Assembly (NCBI RefSeq): GCF_964355755.1
Contig: NC_092675.1
Coordinates: 14,585,312-14,649,311, forward strand
Direction: 5' to 3'
Source of the DNA: Antedon mediterranea
Taxonomy: Eukaryota > Echinodermata > Crinoidea > Comatulida > Antedonidae
Length of the DNA stretch: 64,000 bases
The notes below the pieces were generated by a model, which had not been told where the DNA came from, searched no databases, and worked only from the letters and a program-made list of their open reading frames with translations. A program made the position numbers and the translations under genes. Positions 11,501 through 26,500 of this stretch are shown piece by piece; the first letter of the stretch is position 1; each line of letters opens with the position of its first letter.

Positions 11501-14500
11501 AATCAATACATTCTTGGGGCTAAATAATTAATGACATTTCACGATTCCCTTCTTTTTATTATAATAATGGAGCAATAAATGAAATACACACCATTTAACA
11601 TAAAACCTTTAATTTTATCACAAATTAGACAACACGTTTTGTACATCAAATTAACATCTTTTGTACTACTAGGCCTAGGCCTTTTTCTATATTTATAATG
11701 ATTATTTATTGCCGATTTGGAAATCACAACAACCAACCTCCGCTTGAACCTTTATCTATATATAAATTTACGTAAGGGCAAAATTCGGTAAATCGCGCCT
11801 TACTTCTAGAATTTTTACTCGATGGTATATAAAGTTGATTCGTACTTTCGGTACTGATTTTAACCACCTGATGTAACCCTGTTTACTAATTAAATTGAGT
11901 TAGATAATTAGTTATTGACGATTAAAACGAATTTAGGTTCAACGATTTGCCCCAAATAGGGGTGTTTTCCGATCGTGGTATACACTGTCTAATGGATGTC
12001 CAACTTGAAAAATACCCGCACACGATAATACGAGGACGCTTCGCATTTTCCTATCTCCTCCTACGATAATTGTTTTTAATAGCTGTAAACCGGTTGAACT
12101 GCTCGAGTACAGCATCATAATGTTGAAGACTTTTCTTTTAAAAATACTATTTTGATAGATTTAATTTACGTTTTTACAAATGTATTGATTTGCGATGAAT
12201 GGAACATTCCAATCTCTCAGTCTGCCAGTTTGGTTTAACACAAGTAGGTAAATTTATGAGCCCTTGGAGAATAAACTTGCAATACTTTGACAATACAGTA
12301 CTGCAAATACCTATTAACCATTTTTGGTCATCATTTGAATCGAACATTTCTTACTGTGAATACTGTTAGATGTATATATACAAACATTTCTTACTGTGAA
12401 TACTGTTAGATGTAAAAAAATATATACAAATAAACTTTATTACTGTGACTGTGGGTAGGCTCTACTGTTAGATATATAAACACGTAATATACAAATAAAC
12501 TTTATTACTGACAGTTGCTTCTCAACGTTTGCATTAATTAATAATTACAAAAAATATAAACGTTGTAGTGGTGTATCGTTACATGTACTTTACTATTTCA
12601 ATCGACTATGACAGTGACAGTTTTAACAAAGTATTAAATCGCAAATGTCTTACTATATTTAGTCACCGTTAGTGGTATATTATTTATAGGCCTATAAAAA
12701 ATGAAAACAATATTTCGTTACTGACGTGGATAAGAATATATTTAAAAATTGTTCCTCTTTGTACCTATCCTCTTTCCCATCCCTCAACCCTAATTGGGTT
12801 TCTTTAAATGAATAAACAATTTGGACTCATTTTGTGGTAAGTTTCTCTTTCGGAAGTAATTCCCCGGGTGATAATTTTGGTTGACTACATAAATCATTGT
12901 GTCTTCTTATTCGTTTTTGTAAACGACAATGTATTATAGTCCTGCGGTACGTGCATTTGAAATCGCCAGATATTTTACCCTGAAATTACTGTGTATTCGA
13001 GAACCATCTGTGGGCACGACCTAGATGGTACGCGAGCGAAGCGAGCGTACCATCTAGTATAAGTAATTTAGGAAAATATCAAGTTTTTAAAAATTAAATG
13101 TCCTTTGGCAATAAAAATCTGTAGATATCCATAAAATTACTGTATGTGTTGTTTCACATATGCCGGTCTGCGTAACAATGAACAAGCAAATAACAAATTG
13201 ACAAAAGCAGGTACAGTATTACATAATAATAACTCATGTCAATCAGATAGACAAGATAGAACTCAATTCCTAAATGATACATTAAGTCCATTGGGTTTGA
13301 GAGTTCCAAGTTGAAAAATGATACGTTCTTCTAGTCGTCTACGGTCATGTTAACACTGTTAGTGAAGGATCAGGACCAACAGGTGGTAAACGGTCCAGTC
13401 CCAATTGCACAGTGGCTGTGTGTGACAATGGCTGTGTTTGTGTGGACTAGTACCCCGGGGTAGCCCCCTACTCATCTCGAAAGATGTACTAGGTTCTTTA
13501 AAGTGCACATGTGTACACTGGACCTCCGGTTTATAGTCCTTATCTGAGAAGACTCATTCTACCACCAGAACCATGGAGTGAGTGAGCCTCGAACCATTGA
13601 CGATGTTATGGCTACGTAATTACGGTTCCACTGTCTTAACCGCTGGGCCACTCACTCACTACATAAGATAGAATGTTACCTAAAAATCACAAAAGATGAG
13701 TGTAAGACGGCCTTAAGTACCATGGTAAACAATAAATCGCCAGGGTGTGATGGATTCACTGCTGAATTTGATAATTTTTTTTCAGACGTCCTATTTAGCC
13801 TCTTTACTTTCAATCAAAACAAACTATCTATTTCACAAAGGCGAGGAATTATTACACTTATACCTAAATAAGGAAAAAAACCATTGTACCTTGAGAACTG
13901 GAGACCACTAACTTTATTGAATGTTGATTACAAAATATTAGCAAAAACAATCGCAATGAGAATAAAATTGAAATTGCCAGAAATAATTCACTCCGATCAA
14001 ACTGTTTTTTTTTTAAATAGGTATATAGGTGAAAATATACGAACAATATTTGATATAATAGATCGAGCAGAGGAAAGGAATCTACAGAATCTTCTCCTTT
14101 TCATTGACTTTGAAAAGGCTTCATAGAATATTCACTCAAACTTTTTGGTTTTGCTAAAAACATAATTAAATTGACCAAAATCATGTGATTGCGCGGGTGC
14201 CCTCTCAATCATCTTTGATACCAAACTTGACATGTTTATATTTTTTAAATTTTTCAAAAAGTTATGTAATATATTTATATAATGGGTGTATAGTAGCTTA
14301 ATTAATGGCATCATTATATTGTTCAAATTATATTTTACATATTTCTGTGATGTTGTACATGTCAAAGCTTTAATTTTACCAAACTTGCCGTATTTCTTTA
14401 TTTTTTTTACAAAGTTACGTAATATAATGGGTGCGCCTTGATGACGTCATTATATTGTGATATTATATATCATGTTAGTGGTATTATGTCATAAGCTATA

Positions 14501-17500
14501 ATTTGATACCAAACTTTTCACATAGCTACATAATATATTTAAAAGGGGCGTGGTCAAAATGACGTCATTAAATTGTTCAAATTTTTGGGCTCCCCTTGTA
14601 GAATTGTCATTAAGGTTCTAAAGTAGGTTTCTGCCAAGTTTGGTGATTTTTTCTACCAAGAGAATTTGGATGTTTAAAAATTATTCTTGTTTTAATATTC
14701 CTCCTGACGGAAACGCAGAAAGGGCAACTAATCACATTGCCGAACAGGAGCAAGTTTTATCAGCCCGTTCACCAGGTCCTACTTTCATACTTGGCGACTT
14801 TAATCATTGCCGCCTAAACAGAATATTACCAAACTACAAACAGTATGTTGTCTGTTCTTCGATGTTTTTGTGTTATTTGATTTATATCGTTGATGGATTT
14901 GATATATTTTTTCATTTAAGTATAAGTATATATTTTTGTATAATTCAACCCAAAAGTTGCAATAAAAGTATTTTATCAGCACTACTAGTAGGTGTCCCAA
15001 TGAAAAAATTCAGATTAATTTGTTTACTTTTTCTTTCAGTTAACCATAAAGAACTTAATGTAATTAGCATTTTGCAATTTAAATGATTGAAATCCGATTA
15101 CCCGTTCTAAAGTTACGGTTATTTAAAGTGGTAAAAAATATCTGATTTTTTGCCTAAAAATTGTGTTTTTTGCAGTTAAAATTGGAAGCATTTTTAAAAG
15201 GTTATAACTTTTACAATAATTAGTTAAAAGTTTTGAATTTTGTTAGATATCACAGAGTTGTACAACTCTATTTTTTTTGGAGCCTCAACGAAACCTATTT
15301 TTAAAATTATTGGTCCGCAAAGTGGTAGTTAGGAAAGCATTTAGCGTCCATTTTCATTTGCTGGAATTCCCTAAAAAATGAAAAAACTGCAATTTTTCAA
15401 TGATCTGTAACTTTTGAACTACTGTACTAATTCATTTATTTTTTTTGTACTTGTTAGAATGTAGTGTATATTTCATTAATAAATATATTTTAGATGTGTA
15501 TATAAAAAAAAAATAAAAATTTAATGGTGAAATTTAAAATTATAAAAAAAAAATATGTAAAAGTATGTTAAAAACTGTGTGTACTGTTTCCTTTCTTTTA
15601 CACTAATTTTTGGTAAGTATGATTATTAGAATATTTTAATATACTTTATGACACCAAATCTAAGCCGGGCTAAGATATGCTCTTTTAAGGCAAACACACA
15701 ATGGGTCAAAATAAACTCATTTAAAATAATCAATGTTAATTAAAACAATTAATTGTTTACCTGAATAGTATATATAACATTATAAAAATTGTTTTCTTTT
15801 CGTATTTCTAACCGTAAGTACGTTATTAAATTGAAATACGGAGCTAAAGTTTAGGCCAAGTCACGGCTTACTCGCGATCAGCAGTCGCTCCCGTTAAAGT
15901 ATTTAGGTCGCAGTTAATGACTTTCGACCGCCGTATACAGAGTCAAATGTAACGTTGGTAAATTAGCTTAACCCTTTCACTGCGTATACCCGGTACTACC
16001 GGGTATAAACAAACGTCGTTGAAATACGTATACCCGGTAATACCAGGTAAAAAACGGCCCTCTATAGTTGTATTATCGTCTTGAAAATAATGCGCCCTCT
16101 ATAGTTAATTATATATAGTATAGTATATATAATAGTATTTCTATCTTGGAAAGTTGTTTTGAGTAGCGTAATGGCGGCCATTTTGAAAGTAACACAAATT
16201 TACCAGCCCCAATAGGGCAACATCGTGTTTATCACAACACACACAAAAAAAAAATTCTGAAACAATAGTTAGTTTTTGTACTATAGTGAATTATTGGAAA
16301 CTGTCATTATTTTCTCGATTTTGCCCCAAAACTTTGATTTGTGCATAATTTTTATAAAACAATAAAAATAATTTTTTTTTTTTATTTTTATTTGTTATAC
16401 ATATCTTCATCAATATCCAGTTGGAAAAACGTATTCCATATACTCTAGTAGCTAGATCAACTTTCGTATGCACTTTGAGGTCCACAGAATTTGACTTCAG
16501 AAATTGGTTTAGGATGGTCAAATTGGCTTGGTTACACATTTTGAAAATGTGGCAAAAGGTCAAAAGGTCAGGGTGAAAGGTTATAATATCAAACACCAAT
16601 AGGTCCTTAAATCTTGACAACCACTGGTCACAGCAAGGTAATTTTGGTCTCAAATTGATCAGAAGGTATACATTTATATTCAGTCTAATGGGACATTTTA
16701 CTCAAAAATGACCGGAAATGCCATTCCTGACCTTTGACCCACTACCCAGGGCATGTATGTATCTCCGTAACTACTGGTCGTAGACACTTAAATTAAGTCT
16801 TAAATTGTTCGCAATATGCATTTTGTTATTTGCTGCACATTTCGAAAAATGTTACAAAGGTCAAAGGGTCAGGGTCAAGGGTTATATGAACAAACACAAA
16901 CAGGTACTAATATCTCGGCAACCACTGGTGGCAGCAAGTCAATGTTGGTCTCAAAATGTTCAGAAGGCATGCATTCATATTCAGTCTAATGGGACATTTT
17001 AGTGAACAAGGCCAACAGCCATTAAGTCGCGTGCTACAATGCATAGTGATACCGGACCGACAGACAGACAGACAGAGAGACCGACCGACCGACCGACATA
17101 GTGAACTATACTGACCGAAATTACTGAACATGTTTAAAAATGTTGAAATGTTTAAAAACATTTTTTTTTTTTTTATTTACACGTGCGTAGCCTGTCACTT
17201 TCGACGTGCTCGTATAACGTAATTTCGAGTTGAAAATTAAGTCAAGAAAACAGAAATCGGGCAAAAAGAGTGCGCAATAACATTTAACGCGCAGTGCGCG
17301 CGCAAAAATATGCGCACTCATGGCAATTTTGTAAACGCTTAAAATTGCCTGAAATATACTCTTATTTCATCGAAAATAAATTTTGAAAATGTTAAGCGCG
17401 CGTACGCATGCGTTACATGCGCTATGCACGTAATTGTATTGCCATATGATGATTTATGCCCTGAAATTTATGAGTACCAAATTTTATTTAATTGTGATTC

Positions 17501-20500
17501 ATGGTTGTGAAGATATGATTACAAACGTGATTTCGTTAAATCGTGCGTAGACCGCGTAATTTTTTATTGCGCACCGTGAAAACATAACCACATTGATTCC
17601 TGGCCATAAGGAATATACTGTGAAAAATTGACCTAGCTAGATTAAACTGATATCAAGATAAGGTCAGAAAGCGATAAAACGCATAGTGATACCGGACCGA
17701 CAGACAGACCGACAGACCGACCGACCGACATAGTGAACTATAGAGTCGCTTCCACGCGACTAAAAATGATCAGAAATGCCATTTCTGACCTTTGACCCAT
17801 ATACCAGGGCATCTTTATATCTATGCAAGTACTGGTCGTAGAAACTTAAATTGTTGGAAATATACATATTTACATTCATTCTAACAGAAAATTTGGTGAA
17901 AAGATGATCAGAAATACTATTATTTACTAATGTTTCAAACAAAAAACATCCTCTACACAACCTATTCTTATATAAATGTTATGCAATAAATGATGCTTTA
18001 AATGATTTCATTATAGGAATTACAACAAATCCTTTACTGTTCGTAATTGTACTTTTGCTTATAATAATGCTAGAAAATATTGTTGACCCCTGAGGACGAT
18101 CAAACATTGATAGAAACGTCAAACTCAACAGTTCTCTTCAGAATGCTAGAAGTAACTTACCGTATTTATCCGAATAAATGCAACGGACATTTATTGTTCA
18201 GAGGGGTGTTTAGGGGGAGGGGTGTTTATTTGGTGGAGGCGTTTATTATTTTTTTTGGGTGTAATATGGTAACATGTATAATCAAATAAATACACCCTAG
18301 ATATAAAAAATACAACACAATTAATATCGTAATAAGAATAACTGGATTAAACCTTCTTCATCCAGGTGCAAGTAGAATCATGATATTGAAAAGGTATCGG
18401 AGACAACTATATAGACCACCAATTCATGCTCATCATTCTGTATGACCATGACACAATATTTTTAAATGTCACCGACAAATTATACATATACACGTCTGTT
18501 CCCAGTGTACATAATAAAATAATATATATTTCTGGAGATTTATTATCAATATCACTAGAAACTTAGATTTTTTTACTTTTTAAGTACTAAGTGAATTGAA
18601 AAAAAAAGCATCAGAAGTGTATTTTAAAATGTTATAGATCATGATAAAATCATACTACAACACACTACAGTACACAAGGGTGTTTTCAGGAAAGCTGGAC
18701 ATGTTGTAGTACAATAGTATAAACTATGTATTGGCATGCAAAAGACAGTGTTGATTGTTGACAAATTGTCCTCACAAACAAACAGAAAATAGAATGAAGA
18801 TCCATAACAATTGTGTAATCGTGTCTTATATAGTGTCTCAGGATAATGATGTGTCATTGTTTTATATCATTGTACTGGCACCGTAAAGAAAAGAAGGCTG
18901 ACATGGTATGGTCACCTGCTCCGTTTAAATGAAAACACACCAGCTAAGATCACACTCGGAGAAACTCAGAGAAAGACCAAAAGAAAGACCAAAAACAACA
19001 TGGATGGCAAAAATAAAAAAGGAAACAGAACTTTTCACATGCGGACCTATACACATGCTTGCTCAAAAACGTACTGAGCGGCGAACACAAGTGAGACGCG
19101 CAATGTCTAACGACGATTAGCGTTTAAAAAGATACTGGCACCTAGAGAGGATTCGTTAAATGGAGCCTGTGACAGTGTCACTTTATTCTAAAAGACAGAA
19201 ACATTTTGTTACAAAAGCATAAAGAGGAAAATACATCATGTAAAGTACATTTTATCAGTGAGAAACGAATTATATACCATTATTAAAATTAGAGTATTTA
19301 TTCAAATAAACACCCGTTTTGAATATAAGCCTCCTTCGAATAAACGCTCACCCCGGCCCTCCCTTCGATTTAAACGCACCGCCACATGCATATACACAAC
19401 AAGGCCATATATATGGCTGCAGTCGCGTGCTCAAATTTGAGTTAGTGTTTACCGACCAACCGACCGATATAGTGAGCTGTAGTGTTGCGTTGCACGCGAC
19501 TAATAATTGTATCACAACACATTTCAATGACTACCATAATCTAAAATTTAGCAAGCATTTTGTATCACTTTTTGATATTAATATCTGCTGTAGGTAGGTA
19601 CTTCTAGCATTCTGAAAAGAATTCTGTTGGGCTCGACGTTTCTATCAAAATGTTTAATCGTCCTCTGGGGTCAACAATACTTTCTAGCATTATAAGCAAA
19701 AATACAATTACAAACAGTGAAGTATTTGTTTTAAACCCAATAATGAAACAATTTAAAGCTATTGCATAACATTACTGTCCAAGGTTAAGTTGTGTAGAGA
19801 TATGTTTTTTGTTTGAAACAATAACATTAGTACTAATAATAGTATTTCTGATCATCTTTTAACCAAATTTTCTATTAGAATGAATGTAAATATGTATATT
19901 TCGAACAATTTGATACCAAATTTAAGTTTCTACGACCAGTACTTAAAGAGTTGAAGATGCCCTGGTATGTGGGTCAAAGGTCAGAAAGGGCATTTCTGAT
20001 AATTTTTTACTTAAATGCCCCATTAGACTAAATATGAATGCATGCCTTCTGAAGATTTTGAGACCAACATTGACTTCCTGTGACCAGTGGTTGCCAAGAT
20101 ACAAGTACCTACTGTATTTATATACATGTCCATATAACCCTTGACACTGACCCTTTGACCTTTTGTAACTTTTTTCAAAATGTGTAACAAATAACAAAAT
20201 GTATATTTCGAACAATTTAAGACCAAATTCAAGTGTCTACGACCAGTAGTTACGGAGATACATACATGCCTTGGGTTGTGGGTCAAAGGCCAGAAATTGC
20301 ATTTCCGGTCATTTTTACTAAAATGTCCCATTAGACTGAATATAAATGTATACCTTCTGATCAATTTGAGACCAAAATTACCTTTCTGTGACCAGTGGTT
20401 GTCGAGATTTAAGGACATGTTGGTGTTTTGTATTATAACCTTTCACCCTGACCTTTTGACCTTTCGCCACATTTTCAAAATGTGTAAGCCAAAATTGATT

Positions 20501-23500
20501 GTTTGATCATCCTAAACCAATTTCTGAAGTCAAATTCTCTGGACCTTAAAGTGCATACGAAAGTTGATCTAGCTACTAGAGTAATAAGAATTTCTTATAG
20601 AAAATATAGTTTTTATCATTGAATAGATAAAAAACTCGAAATCCAAAATACCTGTAATGACGTCATCAATATGCAAATTCCTTTTTTTTTTATACCTAAC
20701 TGTAAACTAACCCTTTGCCCATCACACACCACAAAAATAATTACACAATTATCTCAATTAGTATTTTTTTTAAATTTATTAAAATATGTTTTTCTTAAAT
20801 ATATATTGCGCACAGAGGTGGGAATAATGCGCCGCAGTGAAAGGGTTAATAAATTTCTTCGGTACATTTTAACCTAACGCATTTGCATTGTATACTTGCA
20901 TAATAAATCTTCCGCACATTACATCAATTTTAAGTTGTTAAATTAATGTGTAAAACCAGATATTCTACAACGGAATAGGACATGTCAATCTCCGACATCG
21001 CTGCTGTCACACATCTCGCGTCGAGCCGGCCGAAATCGAGCGAGGAAAACTAAACAATGTGTTCAAAATATGGAACGTACCATTCGCTGATAGGGTGCAT
21101 TGATGTATTAAACGGAAAATGTCACAACAAACTAGCGCGTACTTTACAGTACAATATTTTACTCACTACAATATTCACTGGATTATAATGGTTCAATCTT
21201 CGAAATTCTGAACGGGATTTACGCCTCATGCACCATTTTAAAATGTAGTTTGCACAATTACCATGCACAAAACGTTTGTAATCTATGTTTTATCGATTTC
21301 AATGTAGATTTAGCTATAATTTAATACCAAAATCCATAAAAATTTTCCATAAACAATGATTCAAAATTGGTTTTTTGTCACCAAAATTGATCTTTCGTTA
21401 CGAAAAACCTATAGAAGACGATTTTCACATCAAATTAAAGCTCATTTAAAGCCTGATAACAGAAATTTATTAACCCTTTCACTGCGGCGCATTATTCCCA
21501 CCTCTGTGCACAATATACACATTTAAAGCCTAAAGCCTTGACGCAACTAATTGGGAGGTTTTCACGGAATCGGCAAGTGATATTGATGAACTAACTGCGA
21601 CTGTTTACGCATATATAACTTTTTGTGAAAGCCTAACTATCCCAACAAAACAAGTTATACTTTTTTCTAATGACAAACCCTGGATTGATCAGGGTGTAAA
21701 AGCTGCCATTAGAAATAAAAGATTGGCTTATCTTAGTAATGATGTAACTGAAAAAACTAAACGTAAACTTAAATCAAGTATTAAAAAAGGCAAACAAAGA
21801 TTTAAAAAGAGAATTGAAACACATTTCCACGAAAAAAAAAATTTCTCCCAACATTAGTCCGTATTAGATCTCTTTACACTCGAACTGGCAGATATAGAAA
21901 GTCATTTATTCCGAACTCCATAACTATATATAACAGTAAAACATCTAGATAAGATTAGTATTACTATAAATGTGTCTTACCATATTGTAAGCATCATGAC
22001 AATTAGTTATTGGAATCTCTCTCTCTTTGCATCTTTTTTCACATTTTAAATATTTTATATATTTGACAATATAGCAGCGCATTCATTTTTTCACGAAGTG
22101 CACAAAAAAAGTGCTAAGAAACCTGATTATTACTCAAATTATAATATACTGTAAAGCCCAACATTTTCGCGGCCCTAAATTTTCGCGATTTTACATTGTA
22201 AACTATTTCGCAACAAAAACAATGAAAGGACAGGACGCCGACCGGATGGATCTCTGTGGTGGTGAAGAGCATGACGATGGTATTTTTGCCGTTTGCTAAA
22301 CACCACAAGCTAGGCTTACGCACGTAAAATAATTACTTTATGGAAACATTACAACTTATATAAGGATTTGTCAAGCAAGTACACTATACATTTCATAAAA
22401 AATTACCCAAGAAATGACGTAAGCTTTTTTATACCAATTTGAACATTATTTTAGCGATCAATCCCTCCACGGCGCCATGTGTGTCAATCTCTGTGAAGAG
22501 GAATTTCATCATTGTTTTGAGCAAGGCAGCGCAGGTTGAGTAGGGCCTAGCATTTTTGGTTGGTTGCAATTTGTTTTAATTACACCTCAACAAACAATAT
22601 AAATAATAATCGAGATTCGTAAATGGTTCAAAGAATACACTATACTATTTTATATTCATTTTTTCCATATTTAGTCTAGGCCCTAGGCCTGGCTAACTAA
22701 GGCTAGGCCTAGGCCTGATTGACTGTAAACAACATCGTTGGAAATTTCACGATTTTCCTACACCCTTTATTTTCGCGATCGTTGTTCAATCGCGAAAGTC
22801 GCGAAAATAAAGGGGGATCAAACATTTTAGATGCAAAGCAAGTGCAAACCTAGCGGTTGTTACTTACGGCAATTCTGCAAGACTTTCAAAGCCCCCAAGA
22901 CTCTCAGCCAGGGTAAACAGCTTGGAAGACTGAAGGAATAATCTAGATTGATTGATTCCACCTTTGATAAAGAAGGTAACCATTCCACTGAAACCTTTCA
23001 TCTGTCTTTTTGCAAGTTCATGTTGTGGATGTGAAGGCAGGCCTACAAAAAAATAAACATGGTGAAAACTATAGTATTTAAATAAATTTTACAAATACAG
23101 TAAATACAAATTTCACAAACTGGGTTTCTAACTTTATTGGGTATTCTTATAATACATACACAACATTTAAACTATTAAAAGTCATAGTCTTCTTGTTTCA
23201 ACTTTTCTGATAAATCCTGTACTTGATATCTATCTTTTATTTATCCAATTTTCTTAAGTTTACTATACCTGGATATATGACCTTTGACACACAATTGTTT
23301 GTCTCCAAAAACTTTGCAACAACCATAGCATTTTTTTGGTGCTCCTTCATACGTAAATGAAGTGTCTTCAATCCCCGGTTTACAAGAAAACAATCAAATG
23401 GAGAAGGAATTGTGCCAAGAGCTTAAGTCAAGGAAACAGATGTTAAGAATAAACAGCAAAATATTATTACCATGATAAATAATATGAAATACATTTGTAA

Positions 23501-26500
23501 AGGTGTTTGTAAATTTTATCCATAATAACCATTAATTGGTTTTCAAATTTTATTTTAAAAATAAAATGTGCTTTATTTAAACATTTGGTTAAAATATGTT
23601 TGCTGTCAGTTTAAATACTCTTGCTGGACCTGCCTTAAAAATTAATACAAATCAATAAAACCTGGGGGAATAGAACCTGTAAATGAAGCATTTGAATGGT
23701 ATGTCTGATACATAAAACTTACCAAGTTGTAGGAATTTCAGACGCTCACTAATTTCTTGGTTATTTGTCGACACTAAACCCATGACAACATCACTGTGAC
23801 CATTCATGTATTTAGTTGCTGAGCACATGGTTAAATCAGCTCCAAGATCTATGGGGCGCTGAAAGTGAAATAATAAAATACTATATTACACTGTAATATG
23901 ATATTGGTAGATTCCATGTCTAAATTTTCAAAGAAAACTTGAAAGGTTCAAGCACTACCTTTACTACATCTACGGCGTTGTTTTGTTAAATGGAGAATCA
24001 TAAAAGAATTGAACGGCGCTGTCTTTCATTTAGTGAAATTGTGAAGTAGCTTTACCTGTTTTTCTGTCTACTTTGTCAAACTTTGGTAACATAGTTTTAA
24101 AACACCTGATTGTGTATTCATTTAACATAAGATGAATCTGGCATCAAGGCAAATTAGCTATTAATAACAATTATTATTATTAACAATTTCCTTAACAATT
24201 TTAATTTATGTACTAGAATACACACCTGAAAATAACTTGAGCATGTATTCATTTAACATAAGATGAATCTGGCATCAAGGCAAATTAGCTATTAATATCA
24301 ATTATTATTATTAATACTAGAGGGTGAGCTCGCTTCGCTCGCTCCCCCTCTAGGAAGTGTAGACGATGGTTCTCAGAATGATAATGTTCTCCTTATACAT
24401 TTTCTGTCGGTTACCATTATTGAAAATGCTTGACATTCGTAAAACTAAACTACTTTGTTTCACAGTGTTTTAGATGATTAATAACATTTTAAAGTATAGT
24501 TTTTATTGTTTGGTAGGGCCCTTTGGGGAGGCGGAGGTCATTTGAGGGAGGTGCTTATTCGAGGGATATTTGTTAAATTTTTTAGTTTTAATATAAATAT
24601 GGTAACATTTATAATCAAATGAAATCCTCTAATAGATATGAAAAGTGGTAAAAAAGAATAACAAATGCTTGGTAAATTGTAGATAACAGTGCGGTGAATT
24701 CTACTACAAATAGTATAATTGTGTTATTATAAATATGTGGATGGACGTTTATTAGATAGTTGGGTTGGGGGGGGGGGGTTTATTATTCAAAGTGATGTTT
24801 TATTGGAGAGGCGTTTATTCAAATGAATACCATCCTAATAATTATTAATACATTATTTAATTTAATCATCTTTTGAAACTAACTGCCGTGACAGAGTGGG
24901 CCCAAGAAAGAAGACATTACGGCTTGCAACATGGGCAGACATCTCGGTCCTAACGGGACACAGGAAGATAGCCTACAGTTATTCCTGCAAGCTTACTCAA
25001 TAAAACTCAGCTATCGGGATTTCACTCGAAAAATGTCTTATCATCAAATCTCCCTATGTAATTTCATAATACTATTCCCCACAATATATTCTGATTCTAT
25101 ATGGCGTATATTTAATTTGATCTTTATTAATTTGCAGTATAATTTCTATTATTTAACTACTGTACCTTCACACACGCGCGGTATGTTTTAAAATAAACAA
25201 AAAACTGAAATGGCTATGACTAATGGCCAACTTAAGCTCCAGTCCTACTATCTGATTTTTTTTTCGTCTTCCAAAGGGACACTGTATTGATTGATGGAAA
25301 ATGCCTGTTTCCAGTCACCTTTAGGGTCAAATCTATTATTTTAACTGCTCCCTTGTGTATAAAAGAGAGAAAATATTTGAAACCAGGTTGTTGCAAGGTA
25401 AACTTATCTTAGGCCCTGTTCAGACCCATGGCGTTAGACCGTTTTTGTGTACAACGTTACTATCAAGGTCACGTTACAAACCGCAGAGAAAAAAACGAGG
25501 TGTTCAGACCCATAGCGTACGATTATCATTACAACGGAAGGACGTCATCCAGGTTGTTTCTAGTTGCATATTCATGTACCCACATGTTTTCATCATTATT
25601 TCCACTGTATATAGGCCTAGATCTCGGCCCTACAATTATGACAAAATTTGCCGTAAATAAAACATACCTCAGCATTTATTTAAGAAAAATATAGTAAAGC
25701 CAAATTTCTGTTTCTATTGTTTTTATCTTGTAGTAAAAAACATTTTCCCCAGGCTCTTGTGTTACGAAAATAAAGCAGGCCTCGTAATGATGAAGAAAAA
25801 AATGATTGTGATTAGTCTAGCCAGTCCAGTCAAAGATATATATTCTTTGGTCCAGTCGGTTGAAAATAACCCTTAACTTGCTAATAAAAGGGACACAGCT
25901 CCCCTTGTTTGTTTACTGATTTTTTTAGGAGTTAGGGGGTTTTCAGCATTAAACTTGTCCAGTCTAGTCTGCCTTGTATGAATGAGTGACTTGATGTCCC
26001 ACGCTAGTTTTTAGCTTGAATGAAATGCGTGAATGGCTCTAGGCCTAGCTAGGCCTAAAAGCGGATGGGATCATAGTCCCTATTTTATTTATTTACCAGA
26101 TTTCTATAGCGCCCTTTTCATGAAAACTCATGCTCAAAGGCGCTTCACATCATAAAGACAAACATCATAAACAATAATTACAAAAGTAACCTCAAATTAT
26201 TCGAAATAAGATTTCTTAAACTAAGTTATAAATATTCTTACTGTACATTAATTAAAATCGCATAAAATAGAAAAATAAAATGAACGATATACAAAATAGG
26301 TCGGAATTTCTTAAACTACGATTACAAAAATACAATTTATTTACATATTAATTATTATTTAATTTATTTATTTTATTTATTTATTTATTTTTTTTAATTT
26401 TAATTTAATTTAATTAAATTGATTAAAAATATTATTGCACAGTAATTGACCAAACAAATTGCAGTAGAAAAATACACGATTACAAAAATAGGCATCAATA

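Larger units (their letters stand above)
15972..20845. mobile_element. TTAA-flanked element with long internal inverted arms
   Basis: Both ends are CCCTTTCACTGCG inverted and bordered by TTAA (15,968-15,971 and 20,846-20,849), which is the piggyBac-type target. Inside, 16,430-17,005 mirrors about 20,000-20,590, and 17,760-18,165 mirrors about 19,590-20,000. The left arm also holds two (GACC)n-rich tracts. The centre (about 18,168-19,590) holds another small repeat. No transposase is present, so it is a non-autonomous or composite element. Confidence 0.65.

Noticed and set aside
3918-13060. Helitron as an explanation for the hairpin-ended repeat
   Set aside because: Hairpins occur at both ends and the arms are inverted; there is no RC-type 5' TC or 3' CTRR end and no Rep/helicase sequence.
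24931-25191. 86-codon frame in the nested region
   Set aside because: No homologue or splice support; it lies in non-coding repeat sequence.
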